Of a stretch of DNA of 64,000 nucleotides, positions 54,003 to 64,000 are shown one piece after another (within the stretch, counting starts at the first letter, position 1; every line of letters starts with the position of its first letter). Position numbers and translations under genes: made by a program. The notes under the pieces were generated by a model. The model saw only the letters and a list, made by a program, of their open reading frames with translations. It ran no database searches and was not told the origin of the DNA. The DNA lies in contig NZ_FZNR01000002.1 in the NCBI RefSeq assembly GCF_900188005.1, positions 372,001 through 436,000 on the forward strand. The letters run 5' to 3'. This DNA is from Actinoplanes regularis (lineage in GTDB: Bacteria; Actinomycetota; Actinomycetes; Mycobacteriales; Micromonosporaceae).

Positions 54003-55030
54003 TGGGTGGCTCCAGGTCGCTTCGCAGGGGGGCAGCAGTCCGTCGGGCAGACGTCCCAGGTCGGGAGCGTACCGAGCCCGGTGTGCGGTTGATCACCCAG
54101 CCGTTCGGCCACGAGCTCGCGCACCATGGCGACGAACCGCGGGTGGGTGCCGGGGGTGGCCGCCCGGGCGTAACCGAGCCCGAGCCGCGCGGCGGTGTCC
54201 TTCGCCTCGTTGTCCAGGTCCCAGATCACCTCGAGGTGGTCGGAGACGAAACCGATCGGGCTGACCACTACGTCGGTGACGCCCTTCTCGGCGAGCGCCG
54301 CCAGGTGGTCGTTGACGTCCGGCTCCAGCCACGGGACCTGCGGCGGGCCGGAGCGGCTCTGCCAGACCAGGTCGTGGTCGAGGTCGTCGGCGGCCCGGGC
54401 CCGCACCAGCCGGGCGGTCTCCTCGAGCTGGGCGGTGTAGCGGCCGCCGGCCGGCCCCGCGGTGCGGGCCATGCTGACCGGGACGGAGTGCGCGGTGAAG
54501 ACGATCCGGGTGGTGGCGCGGCGGGCCGGGTCGAGGGTGGCCAGCGCGGCGCGGACCGCCTCGGCGTGCGGCTCGACGAAGCCGGGATGGTCGTGGAACT
54601 GCCGCAGTTTGCTGATCTGCGGCGCTTTCGGGCCGACGTGCCGGCGGGCCGCGGCGATGTCCTCCCAGTACTGCCGGCAGGACGAGTAGCCGCCGTACGC
54701 GCTGGTCGCGAAGCCGAGCGCGTGCTCGACACCGTCGTCGCGCATCCGGGCGACGGTGTCGGCGAGCATCGGGTGCCAGTTGCGGTTGCCCCAGTACGTG
54801 GGCAGGCCGATGCCGTGCGCGGCGAACTCGGCGTCCACGGCGGCGAGCAGGTCGCGGCACTGCTGGTTGATCGGGGAGACCCCGCCGAAGTGCATGTAGT
54901 GCTCACGCACCTCGGCGAGGCGCTCGTCCGGTACGCCACGCCCGCGCACCACGTTGCGCAGGAACGGCATCACGTCATCGGGTTTCTCAGGCCCGCCGAA
55001 GGAGAGCAGGACGAACGCGTCGTAAACCAC
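53999..55030 (-). CDS. cpfC: Coproporphyrin III ferrochelatase
   Basis: 343 residues. It inserts Fe2+ into coproporphyrin III in the actinobacterial haem route; formerly called hemH. It has FVLLSFGGPEKPDDVMPFLRNVVRGRGVP at the N-terminus, FTAHSVPVSM with the active-site His, and DVVVSPIGFVSDHLEVIWDLDNEA with the metal-side Glu. The C-terminal WDVCPTDCC cluster with the Cys of SSCRQYWED matches the [2Fe-2S]-binding form of actinobacteria. It follows fabI by 62 bases, the same neighbourhood (fabG1-inhA-ferrochelatase) as in Mycobacterium tuberculosis. The HAD gene is coupled to its stop. Confidence 0.92.
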   Translation of the reverse strand: MVYDAFVLLSFGGPEKPDDVMPFLRNVVRGRGVPDERLAEVREHYMHFGGVSPINQQCRDLLAAVDAEFAAHGIGLPTYWGNRNWHPMLADTVARMRDDGVEHALGFATSAYGGYSSCRQYWEDIAAARRHVGPKAPQISKLRQFHDHPGFVEPHAEAVRAALATLDPARRATTRIVFTAHSVPVSMARTAGPAGGRYTAQLEETARLVRARAADDLDHDLVWQSRSGPPQVPWLEPDVNDHLAALAEKGVTDVVVSPIGFVSDHLEVIWDLDNEAKDTAARLGLGYARAATPGTHPRFVAMVRELVAERLGDQPHTGLGTLPTWDVCPTDCCPPAKRPGATQ

Positions 55031-55092
55031 CCGCCCATCCTGCCACCGGACGGGCTAGCGGCAGCGTCGCAACCCGTCCGGTGTCAGCGCCG

Positions 55093-55863
55093 TCACGCGG
55101 CGATCGCGTGGTAGCCCCCGTCGACGTGCACCATCTCACCCGTGGTCGCCGGGAACCAGTCGGACAGCAGGGCGCAGACCGCCCGCGCGGTCGGCTCCGG
55201 GTCGGTCAGGTTCCAGCCGAGCGGCGCCCGCTGCGTCCAGGCGTCCTCGAAGTCGCTGAAGCCCGGGATCGACTTCGCCGCCATGGTGCGCAGCGGCCCG
55301 GCCGACACGATGTTGCTGCGGATCCCGTGCTTGCCGAGATACATGGCGAGGTAGCGGGACGCCGACTCGAGCCCGGCCTTGGCGACACCCATCCAGTCGT
55401 ACAGCGGGTACGCCTTGGTCGCGTCGAAGGTCATCCCGACGATCGAACCGCCGTGGTCCATCATCGGGAGGCAGGCCGTGGCCAGCGACTTGTACGAGTA
55501 GGTCGACACGTGCAGCGCCTGGGCGACGTCCTCCCACGGCGTCTCCAGGAAGGTGCCGCCGAGGGCGCTCTGCGGAGCGAAGCCGATGGAGTGGACAACG
55601 CCGTCCAACCCGTCGACGTGCTCACGGACCCGGGAGGTCAGCGAATCCAGGTGCTCCTGGTTGGTCACGTCCAATTCGATGACCGGCGCGGGCTCGGGGA
55701 GCCGCTTGGCGATCCGCTCCACCAGCGAGAGCCGGCCGAAACCGGTCAGCACGACGGTGGCGCCGTTCTCCTGCGCGAGCTTCGCCACCGAGAAGGCGAT
55801 CGAGGCGTCGGTGATGACGCCGGTGACGAGCAGCCGTTTGCCGGCCAGCAGTCCAGACAACAT
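55093..55863 (-). CDS. fabI: Enoyl-[acyl-carrier-protein] reductase (InhA type)
   Basis: 256 residues of the short-chain dehydrogenase fold. It reduces the trans-2 double bond of enoyl-ACP with NADH, the last step of the fatty-acid cycle. The NAD motif is GVITDASIAFSVAKLAQENGA. The active-site pair is Tyr and Lys in YDWMGVAKAGLESASRYLA (YxxMxxxK). VVHSIGFAP and PLRTMAAKSIPGF (substrate loop) are also present. AGGAG stands just before ATG 55863. It follows fabG by 26 bases; the pair is probably one transcript with cpfC. InhA is the isoniazid target in mycobacteria. Confidence 0.94.
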   Translation of the reverse strand: MLSGLLAGKRLLVTGVITDASIAFSVAKLAQENGATVVLTGFGRLSLVERIAKRLPEPAPVIELDVTNQEHLDSLTSRVREHVDGLDGVVHSIGFAPQSALGGTFLETPWEDVAQALHVSTYSYKSLATACLPMMDHGGSIVGMTFDATKAYPLYDWMGVAKAGLESASRYLAMYLGKHGIRSNIVSAGPLRTMAAKSIPGFSDFEDAWTQRAPLGWNLTDPEPTARAVCALLSDWFPATTGEMVHVDGGYHAIAA

Positions 55864-55889
55864 TCTCTCCTGAAAAAGTTCTCGGAAAA

Positions 55890-57893
<2,004 letters not shown>

Positions 57894-57897
<4 letters not shown>

Positions 57898-58556
57898 TCA
57901 GGGTGTTGATCGCGGACGATCAGGCGATGGTCCGGCAGGGCTTCGCCGCGCTGCTCGCCGCGCAGCCCGACCTGCTGGTGGTCGGCGACGCGGCGGACGG
58001 CGCGGCCGCGATCACGGCGGCCCGCGCCCTGCAGCCGGACGTCGTGCTGATGGATGTGCGGATGCCGGTGATGGACGGCCTGGAGGCCACCCGCCGGCTG
58101 GCCGGCGACGCTCAGTCCGGCGGCCCCAGAATCCTCATCCTGACGACCTTCGACCTCGACGACTACGTGTACGAGGCGCTCCGCGCCGGTGCCAGCGGCT
58201 TCCTGCTCAAGGACGCCCCGGCCGCCGACCTGGTGCGCGCGGTCCGCGTGGTGGCGGCCGGTGAGGCGCTGCTCGCCCCGTCGGTGACGCGCCGGCTGAT
58301 CGCCGAGTTCGCCGCCCGCCCACGCCGGGGCCAGCCCCGGCCGGCGGCGCTGAGCACGCTCACGCCGCGGGAGACCGAGGTGCTGCGGCTGATCGCGCGC
58401 GGCCGGTCGAACCAGGAGATCGCCGCCGACCTGGTGGTGGCCGAGCAGACGGTGAAGACGCACGTCGGGCGGATCCTGACGAAGCTCGCGCTGCGCGATC
58501 GGGCGCAGGCGGTCGTATTCTCGTATGAGAGCGGCCTGGTCGCGGCGGGCGAGTGA
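57894..58556 (+). CDS. NarL/FixJ-family response regulator
   Basis: 220 residues. Receiver: Asp8-Asp9, Asp54 in VVLMDVRMPV, and the conserved Lys in GFLLKDAP. The LuxR-type helix-turn-helix is LTPRETEVLRLIARGRSNQEIAADLVVAEQTVKTHVGR. It is coupled to the kinase by ATGA. It is close in size and sequence to the regulator at 17.9 kb; the two are probably paralogues. The following 340 bases hold a structured leader and a miniprotein gene, which could be its target. Confidence 0.92.
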
Positions 58557-58668
58557 TCCACCCGGGTGACGCGCCGGGGTGTTCCGCGCCACCTGGGGGG
58601 AACCTGAGTTTCTTAAGTGGCGCTTAAGTAGTACAGTCCTGCACGGTTCCCGAGCCCGACGACTTTGC

Positions 58669-58735
58669 GGAGGTGATCGCTGTGCGAGATAGCGATCCTC
58701 CTAGTCGTGGCCGGGACGCTCGTCAGCGTTTCTGA
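58669..58735 (+). promoter_or_regulatory. Structured leader with hairpin-masked small ORF (17 aa)
   Basis: GGAGGTGATCGCT (58669-58681) pairs with AGCGATCCTCC (58691-58701), hiding a Shine-Dalgarno GGAGG and placing GTG 58682 in the loop. That GTG opens a 17-codon frame (MRDSDPPSRGRDARQRF) ending at 58735; in-frame GTG 58673 is possible. Upstream, CTTAAGTGGCGCTTAAG (about 58612-58628) may be part of a promoter or operator. This looks like a translational leader acting on the miniprotein gene downstream, but the pathway is unknown. From 58736 to 58894 nothing further is recognised. Confidence 0.45.
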
Positions 58736-58894
58736 CCGCTGACCAGATCTCCCACCCGTTCCCACCGGTTCCCTGCCGCTCGCGGCGGAGCCGGTCGTGT
58801 CGTGTGCGCCGCGACACCCGGGGGCGGGCATGGCCGCGACGTGACCTGCGCACCGCAGATTTCGCTCAGTCACGACGCGGAAGGTGGCTCCACC

Positions 58895-58981
58895 ATGAAG
58901 AACCTCATCGCACCCCTCGGCTTCACCGTCCTGTCCGCCTGGGTCGTGCTCCTCTTCGTTCTGACCTCGCACAACAGCTAG
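58895..58981 (+). CDS. Single-helix membrane miniprotein (28 aa)
   Basis: ATG 58895 follows a GGAAGG motif. The peptide has a Lys near the start and one hydrophobic helix (LGFTVLSAWVVLLFVLTS) ending HNS. No homologue is recalled with confidence. The composition, ribosome-binding site and single membrane span are those of functional small membrane proteins. It lies between the response regulator and the convergent VWA gene, 14 bases from the latter's stop, and follows the structured leader. Confidence 0.5.
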   Translation: MKNLIAPLGFTVLSAWVVLLFVLTSHNS

Positions 58982-58995
58982 AGCACAGCCGGCGG

Positions 58996-59946
58996 TCAGG
59001 GCAACCGCGAGGTCCACAGCAGACTGGCGGCGGCACCGAGCAGGCCCAGCAGCAGCGCGGTCGCCGCGTACCACTGCGTCACCTCGCGCGGCTCCGTCCG
59101 GTGCCCGATCGAGCTGCCCATGTCCTCGTAGACGTTCTTCAGCTCGCTGACCGAGGCCGCCTCATAGAAGTGGCCTGTCGTCCGGTCCGCCAGCTCCTGC
59201 AGCGAGAGCCGGTCCACCGGCACCCGCTGGAGCTGGCCACGGATGTCGACGACGCCCGTGTCGGTGCCGAACGCGATCGTGCTGACCGGCACGTTCGCTC
59301 CGGACGCCGCGGCCGCCGCGTCCTCGATCGACCGGCCGGACGTCCGGTAGCCGTCGGAGAGCAGCACGATCCGGGCCGGCGGCGCGCCGTCCGCGCCGTC
59401 CGACGGCACCGAGCGGATCGCGTCCAGCGAGGTGAACACGGCCTCACCGGTCGCGGTCGCCTCGGCCAGGGTCAGCGCGTCGATCCCGGCCAGCACCTCG
59501 GCCCGGTCCTTGGTCGGCGCGACCAGCACGTTCGCCGCCTTCGCGAACGACACCAGGCCCAGGTTGTAGGTGGGCGGCAGCTCGTTGACGAACGCCTTCG
59601 CCGCCTCCTGCGCGGCCTCGATCCGGCTCGGCGCCACGTCGTCGGCCTGCATCGACAGCGACACGTCGATCGCCAGCATCACGGTGGCCCGTTCGAGCGG
59701 CTGCTCGGTGTCGACCGAGGGCCGCGCGGTGGAGAACGCCAGCGCCGCCATCATCAGCAGGAACGCGGCCGCCGACACGTGCTTGCGCCAGCCCAGGCCC
59801 CGCGGGGCGAGGGTACGCAACAGGTCGACGTTGGTGAAGCGCATCGCGTACGACCGCTTGTGGAACTGCCGCCACACGTAGGCGCCGGCGACGGCGAGGA
59901 CCGGCAGCAGCGTGAGCAGCCACCACGGAGCCAGGAAGCGGATCAT
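58996..59946 (-). CDS. VWA-domain membrane protein (BatA-like)
   Basis: 316 residues. Two N-terminal membrane helices (LAPWWLLTLLPVLAVAGAYVW and VSAAAFLLMMAALAFSTA) precede a von Willebrand A domain with a complete MIDAS (DVSLSMQADD; later T and D in the GEAVFTS and LSDGYRTS parts). A C-terminal helix (ATALLLGLLGAAASLLW) follows. Partner of MoxR ATPases in the MoxR/DUF58/VWA system, thought to help mature or assemble proteins at the envelope. Its ATG overlaps the DUF58 stop by four bases. Order matches Mycobacterium tuberculosis Rv1479-Rv1481. Confidence 0.9.
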   Translation of the reverse strand: MIRFLAPWWLLTLLPVLAVAGAYVWRQFHKRSYAMRFTNVDLLRTLAPRGLGWRKHVSAAAFLLMMAALAFSTARPSVDTEQPLERATVMLAIDVSLSMQADDVAPSRIEAAQEAAKAFVNELPPTYNLGLVSFAKAANVLVAPTKDRAEVLAGIDALTLAEATATGEAVFTSLDAIRSVPSDGADGAPPARIVLLSDGYRTSGRSIEDAAAAASGANVPVSTIAFGTDTGVVDIRGQLQRVPVDRLSLQELADRTTGHFYEAASVSELKNVYEDMGSSIGHRTEPREVTQWYAATALLLGLLGAAASLLWTSRLP

Positions 59947-60959
59947 CGAGTGGTCCCCCGGGTGCGTGCGTGTCGTTGGGCGGCCACGAAACGGACGATG
60001 TCCAGCAGCCAGTCGGTGTCGGTGCGCAGCCGCAGGTGGGAGGCGCCGGCCGCGCGCAGCGCGCGAGCGATCGTGGCCCGCTGCTCACCGGCGGCGGCCG
60101 CGTAGCGCTCGCGTAGCGCCGGGTCGGCGGTCTGCACCTCGTGCAGCTCACCGGACTCCGGGTCGGTCAGCGTCAGCACGCCGACGTCGGGCAGCTCCAG
60201 CTCGCGCGGGTCGACCACCTCGATGGCCAGCACGTCGTGCCGGACGCCGAGCTTGCGCACCGGCCGCGACCAGTTCTCCGCCGGAGCCAGGAAGTCGGAG
60301 ATGATCACGGCGACCCCGCGCCGCCGGGGCGGCCGGTTCAGCAGGTCGATCAGGGCGCCCAGGTCGGTGCGCCCGGGCCGGATCCTGGTCCGGGCGATCG
60401 CCCGGAGCAGACCCTGCGCCTCCTTCCGGCCCGGCCGGGCCGGCATCCGGACCACCGACGGGCCGGGCGCGTCCGTCCCGGCCGCCGTCGCCGCCCGGCG
60501 CTTGAAGAGACCACGCAGGGAATTGCTCTCCGGTACGGCGGAGCCGGTGCCCACCACCGCCCCGATCCGGTTGCCGCCCCGCGCCGTCAGGTGGGTGACC
60601 GCGGTCGCCGCGGCGATCACCAGATCGCGCTTGAGCCACTTCGCGGTCCCGAAGTCGAGACTGGCCGACAGGTCGATCGCCATCCACGTCTCCAGCTCCC
60701 GGTCGGCGACCGTGCGCCGCACGTGCGGGAGCGTGGTGCGGGCGGTGACCGGCCAGTCCATCCGGCGCACGTCGTCGCCGGGACGGTACTCCCGGGACTC
60801 GCCGGCCTCGGTGCCCGGACCGGGCAGCAGGCCCACGTAGTCGCCCTGGAGCAGGCCGTCCAGTTTCCGGGTGACCAGCAACTGCAGGCGGGCGAGCACG
60901 GCCTCGGCCCGCGCCGCCTCCTCCGGCGGCGCCTGCGCCGTGCCGAGCGGTCGACTCAT
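59943..60959 (-). CDS. DUF58 domain protein
   Basis: 338 residues, soluble. The DUF58 signature is REYRPGDDVRRMDWPVTARTTLPHVRR (about residues 56-82), and the VWA-like part carries TWMAIDLSASLDFGTAKWLKRD and VAVIISDFLAPAENW. It acts with MoxR and the VWA protein; in related systems the DUF58 protein is a binding partner of the ATPase. Its stop overlaps the VWA start. It is separated from moxR by a 93-base gap filled by a tandem duplication. Confidence 0.88.
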   Translation of the reverse strand: MSRPLGTAQAPPEEAARAEAVLARLQLLVTRKLDGLLQGDYVGLLPGPGTEAGESREYRPGDDVRRMDWPVTARTTLPHVRRTVADRELETWMAIDLSASLDFGTAKWLKRDLVIAAATAVTHLTARGGNRIGAVVGTGSAVPESNSLRGLFKRRAATAAGTDAPGPSVVRMPARPGRKEAQGLLRAIARTRIRPGRTDLGALIDLLNRPPRRRGVAVIISDFLAPAENWSRPVRKLGVRHDVLAIEVVDPRELELPDVGVLTLTDPESGELHEVQTADPALRERYAAAAGEQRATIARALRAAGASHLRLRTDTDWLLDIVRFVAAQRHARTRGTTR

Positions 60960-60972
60960 GCGATCACCTCCG

Positions 60973-61052
60973 CCGCACCGAGGTGACCGATTCGCTCGCA
61001 GGCGGGCTCATGCCGGTCCGCACCGAGCCAACCGATTCGCTCGCAAGCTCGC

Positions 61053-61062
<10 letters not shown>
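60973..61062. repeat. Two-copy 45-bp tandem duplication covering the moxR stop
   Basis: Copies at 60973-61017 and 61018-61062 both read CCGCACCGAG near the start and contain ATTCGCTCGCA then GCTCATGCC. The second copy includes the moxR stop codon and last codons, so the first copy is a duplicated gene 3' end, now in the gap before the DUF58 gene. Confidence 0.83.
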
Positions 61063-62222
<1,160 letters not shown>

Positions 62223-62488
62223 CAGTCCTCCACAACGGTCGTGATGCGCCGGCTCGGATGCCGACGCTCAAGACTTACATGACAGACAACTACATACGGC
62301 TGAGAGGTTCCTAGGAGCATAGAGACCCCCGGTGTCACCTGACCGTCACCATCATCCGCACCACGGATGATCGCCGCAGCCCAGGGCGCCATCGGCCGAA
62401 GATGTTGATCTTTCTGCGCGATACGCCGGAACGGGCACGCTCACCGGGTGGATACGTAAGTCTTTGAACCGTGTAGCATTTACCTCGT

Positions 62489-62532
62489 CGCCGGGCGGCT
62501 TCCCCCGTGGCCGCCCGGCGCTAAACCTCTTT
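62489..62532 (+). terminator. Terminator-like hairpin inside a divergent intergenic region
   Basis: Stem CGCCGGGCGGC (62489-62499) / GCCGCCCGGCG (62510-62520), ten-base loop, followed by CTAAACCTCTTTTATTTCTC, the most T-rich tail in the window. It lies 37 bases upstream of the small Cys/His gene and faces it, so it may be an attenuator for that gene or the end of a short RNA. TAGCAT at 62474 could be a -10. The rest of the gap (62223-62460) holds nothing recognised. Confidence 0.55.
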
Positions 62533-62568
62533 TATTTCTCCCAAGTCGTTTCCTTTATGTTGGTCGGC

Positions 62569-62790
62569 ATGGTTGAGGAACTCCACCCGCAGTGCTCCGC
62601 CAAGGGCTGTCGCGCGTCCGCTGCCTGGCAATTGCTCTGGAACAATCCAAAGCTGCACACGCCGGAATACCGCAAGACCTGGCTGGCCTGCGACGAACAT
62701 CGGCTGTCCCTGGGCGCGTTCCTGGAAGCGCGCTCGTTCCTGAAGGAAGTGACGCCTTTCGTGTCGTCGGAAGACGCCGGAGTCTCCTAG
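62569..62790 (+). CDS. Small conserved actinobacterial protein with Cys/His residues (73 aa)
   Basis: The sequence begins VEELHPQCSAKGCRASAAWQLLWNNPKLHTPEYRKTWLACDEH. Three Cys and several His residues (C..C, H.., C..H) suggest a small zinc-binding fold. Similar proteins are remembered from Streptomyces next to PH-domain genes, with no known function. ATG 62569 is preferred; ATG 62557 is in frame. Neither has a strong Shine-Dalgarno. The following PH-domain gene begins after 11 bases, so they are probably cotranscribed. Confidence 0.72.
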   Translation: MVEELHPQCSAKGCRASAAWQLLWNNPKLHTPEYRKTWLACDEHRLSLGAFLEARSFLKEVTPFVSSEDAGVS

Positions 62791-62801
62791 GCTCTCTAGA
62801 T

Positions 62802-63317
62802 GTGAGCGATCCTTCCGTGCCCACCGCCGTCGATGCCCTGCAACCTTGGCCGGACACGGTTCAATGGCATCCGGTCTCCCGCAAGTTGATCACTGTGGAG
62901 CTGATCGGGCTCGCCATCTGGCAGGGGATCCTGGTGATCGGCCTCGGCGTCGGCTGGCTGATCGGCCGCCAGTGGGGCTGGCTCGCCGGGATCGCCGCGG
63001 TGCTGCTGCTCGGGCTGTGGCGCGCGACGGTCGCGGTCCGCGCCGTGCGCGCCTGGGGCTATGCCGAACGCGACAACGACCTGCTGGTCCGGCACGGCCT
63101 GGTGATCCGCCGGCTCTCCATCGTCCCGTACGCCCGGATGCAGTTCGTGGACGTCACCGCCGGCCCGATCGAGCGGGCGTTCGGGCTGGCCACCGTGCAA
63201 CTGCACACCGCCGCCGCGGCCAGCGACGCCCAGGTGCCCGGCCTGCCGCCGGAGGAGGCGGCCCGGCTGCGCGACCGGCTCACCGCCCTCGGCGAGGACC
63301 GGGCCGAGGGCCTGTGA
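62802..63317 (+). CDS. Bacterial PH-domain membrane protein (YdbS-like)
   Basis: 171 residues. Two N-terminal membrane helices (LIGLAIWQGILVIGLGVGWLI and WLAGIAAVLLLGLWRATVAVR) precede a bPH2 domain (AERDNDLLVRHGLVIRRLSIVPYARMQFVDVTAGPIERAFGLATVQLHT). Proteins of this kind occur in pairs with a larger YdbT-like protein, which follows here with a GTGA overlap. Function unknown; Bacillus YdbS/YdbT have been linked to antimicrobial-peptide tolerance. Confidence 0.87.
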   Translation: MSDPSVPTAVDALQPWPDTVQWHPVSRKLITVELIGLAIWQGILVIGLGVGWLIGRQWGWLAGIAAVLLLGLWRATVAVRAVRAWGYAERDNDLLVRHGLVIRRLSIVPYARMQFVDVTAGPIERAFGLATVQLHTAAAASDAQVPGLPPEEAARLRDRLTALGEDRAEGL

Positions 63318-64000
63318 CCGCCACCGAGACGCCTGGACAGCCCGGACAGCCCGGCCGGCACGAGAGCGCCGAAGGGACCGGGCGGCAACGGCTGCACCCG
63401 CTCAGCCCGCTGTTGCACGGCGCCAAGAGCCTCTTCGTCATCGTCGCGGCACTCTCCTGGCAGACCCTGAACCAGCTCGGCCCGGTCCACTTCGGGATCG
63501 TGGTGCTGGTCCTCGCGGTCGGCGCGCTGATCTTCTCGTTGATCAGCTGGTGGAACACCGGCTATCAGGTGGTGGCCCGCGAGCTGCGGATCAATGAGGG
63601 GCTGGTGTGGCGCCGCCACCGCGCCATCCCGCTCGACCGGCTGCAGTCGGTGGAGCTGCGCCGGCCGCTGCTCGCCCAGCTGACCGGTCTGGCCGAGCTG
63701 CGGCTCGAGGTGGTCGGCGGGAGCAAGACCGAGGCGCCGCTCGCCTACCTGAGCGTGCGGGAGGCCGCGGCGCTGCGGGAGCGTCTGCTGGACCTCTCCG
63801 GTCGTACCCCCGAATCGGCGGTCGCGCCCAGCGCGGACCCGGCGGCCGGGACGCCCGGCGCCGCACCGCTCTTCTCGGTCCGCAACCGCGAGCTGCTGAT
63901 CAGCCAGCTGCTCACCCCGCAGGCGTTCCTGCTGCCGATCGGCGTGGCCTGGGTGATCACCCAGTTCGTGATGGAGGGCTCGTGGACCTTCATCGGGATC
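63314..64000 (+). CDS. PH-domain membrane protein (YdbT-like), cut by window end
   Basis: 229 residues are visible from GTG 63314, which overlaps the upstream stop. A Gly/Gln-rich head is followed by two membrane helices (LFVIVAALSWQTLNQLG; FGIVVLVLAVGALIFSLISW). A bPH2 domain comes next (YQVVARELRINEGLVWRRHRAIPLDRLQSVELRRPLLAQLTGLAELRLEVVGG), and a further hydrophobic segment begins near the edge. YdbT proteins carry two to three such domains, so roughly half of the gene is missing. Confidence 0.87.
   Translation, partial: MTATETPGQPGQPGRHESAEGTGRQRLHPLSPLLHGAKSLFVIVAALSWQTLNQLGPVHFGIVVLVLAVGALIFSLISWWNTGYQVVARELRINEGLVWRRHRAIPLDRLQSVELRRPLLAQLTGLAELRLEVVGGSKTEAPLAYLSVREAAALRERLLDLSGRTPESAVAPSADPAAGTPGAAPLFSVRNRELLISQLLTPQAFLLPIGVAWVITQFVMEGSWTFIGI

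Overview
The window is high-GC DNA of about 70% with codon bias strongly toward G/C in third positions, frequent GTG/TTG starts and many ATGA/GTGA stop-start overlaps. Gene content points to a filamentous actinomycete, most likely Micromonosporaceae (Actinoplanes-like). Examples are an InhA-type enoyl reductase beside ferrochelatase, MoxR/DUF58/VWA genes, DUF3097, DUF1707, sugar importers without their own ATPase, and a MurD2/MurL pair. The family placement is inference. No mobile element, CRISPR array, rRNA or tRNA gene was seen. The DNA looks like ordinary chromosome rich in short tandem repeats.

Layout. 1-5 kb: the end of a GH3 glycosidase, an O-methyltransferase, about 1.3 kb of non-coding DNA with two minisatellites, a PadR regulator/HAAS membrane protein pair and a 57-bp repeat array. 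5-8.2 kb: a phosphotransferase, then a fused anthranilate synthase (TrpE-TrpG) behind a trp attenuator with a Trp-Trp leader peptide. 8.2-13.1 kb: divergent GH63-type glucosidase and GH133-type debranching enzyme genes. 13.1-22.7 kb: a GGDEF protein, a Nudix hydrolase, a chemoreceptor, a NarL-type two-component system whose kinase ends in a decapeptide repeat array, small membrane proteins and gluconate kinase. 22.7-28.1 kb: methionine synthase MetH behind an SAH riboswitch, and a Pol I-like exonuclease/polymerase. 28.2-35.9 kb: a seven-gene unit with an RpiR regulator and two complete sugar ABC importers, one DasABC-like and one NgcEFG-like, suggesting GlcNAc/chitobiose uptake. 36.4-39.1 kb: divergent murD2 and murL, the alternative route to D-glutamate in peptidoglycan. 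39-50 kb: mixed housekeeping genes (YwqG, degenerate globin-reductase, TrmH/SpoU methyltransferase, DHFR-like reductase, SPFH-NfeD pair, serine hydrolase, EamA transporter and MocR regulator). 50-56.6 kb: DUF3097, three Nudix proteins, a HAD phosphatase, coproporphyrin ferrochelatase, FabI/InhA and FabG. 56.7-58.6 kb: a second NarL-type two-component system. 58.6-62.2 kb: a structured leader with tiny ORFs, then VWA, DUF58 and MoxR. 62.5-64 kb: a small Cys/His protein and two bacterial PH-domain membrane proteins, the last cut by the window edge.

Themes. Three RNA-level controls can be read from the sequence: the trp attenuator, the SAH riboswitch with an alternative Shine-Dalgarno-sequestering stem, and a hairpin-masked small ORF at 58.67 kb. 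The most unusual feature is the recurrence of unrelated tandem arrays (unit lengths 15-62 bp) at or just past gene 3' ends. Several contain copies of the gene's own last codons. The two arrays lying inside coding sequence have units divisible by three.
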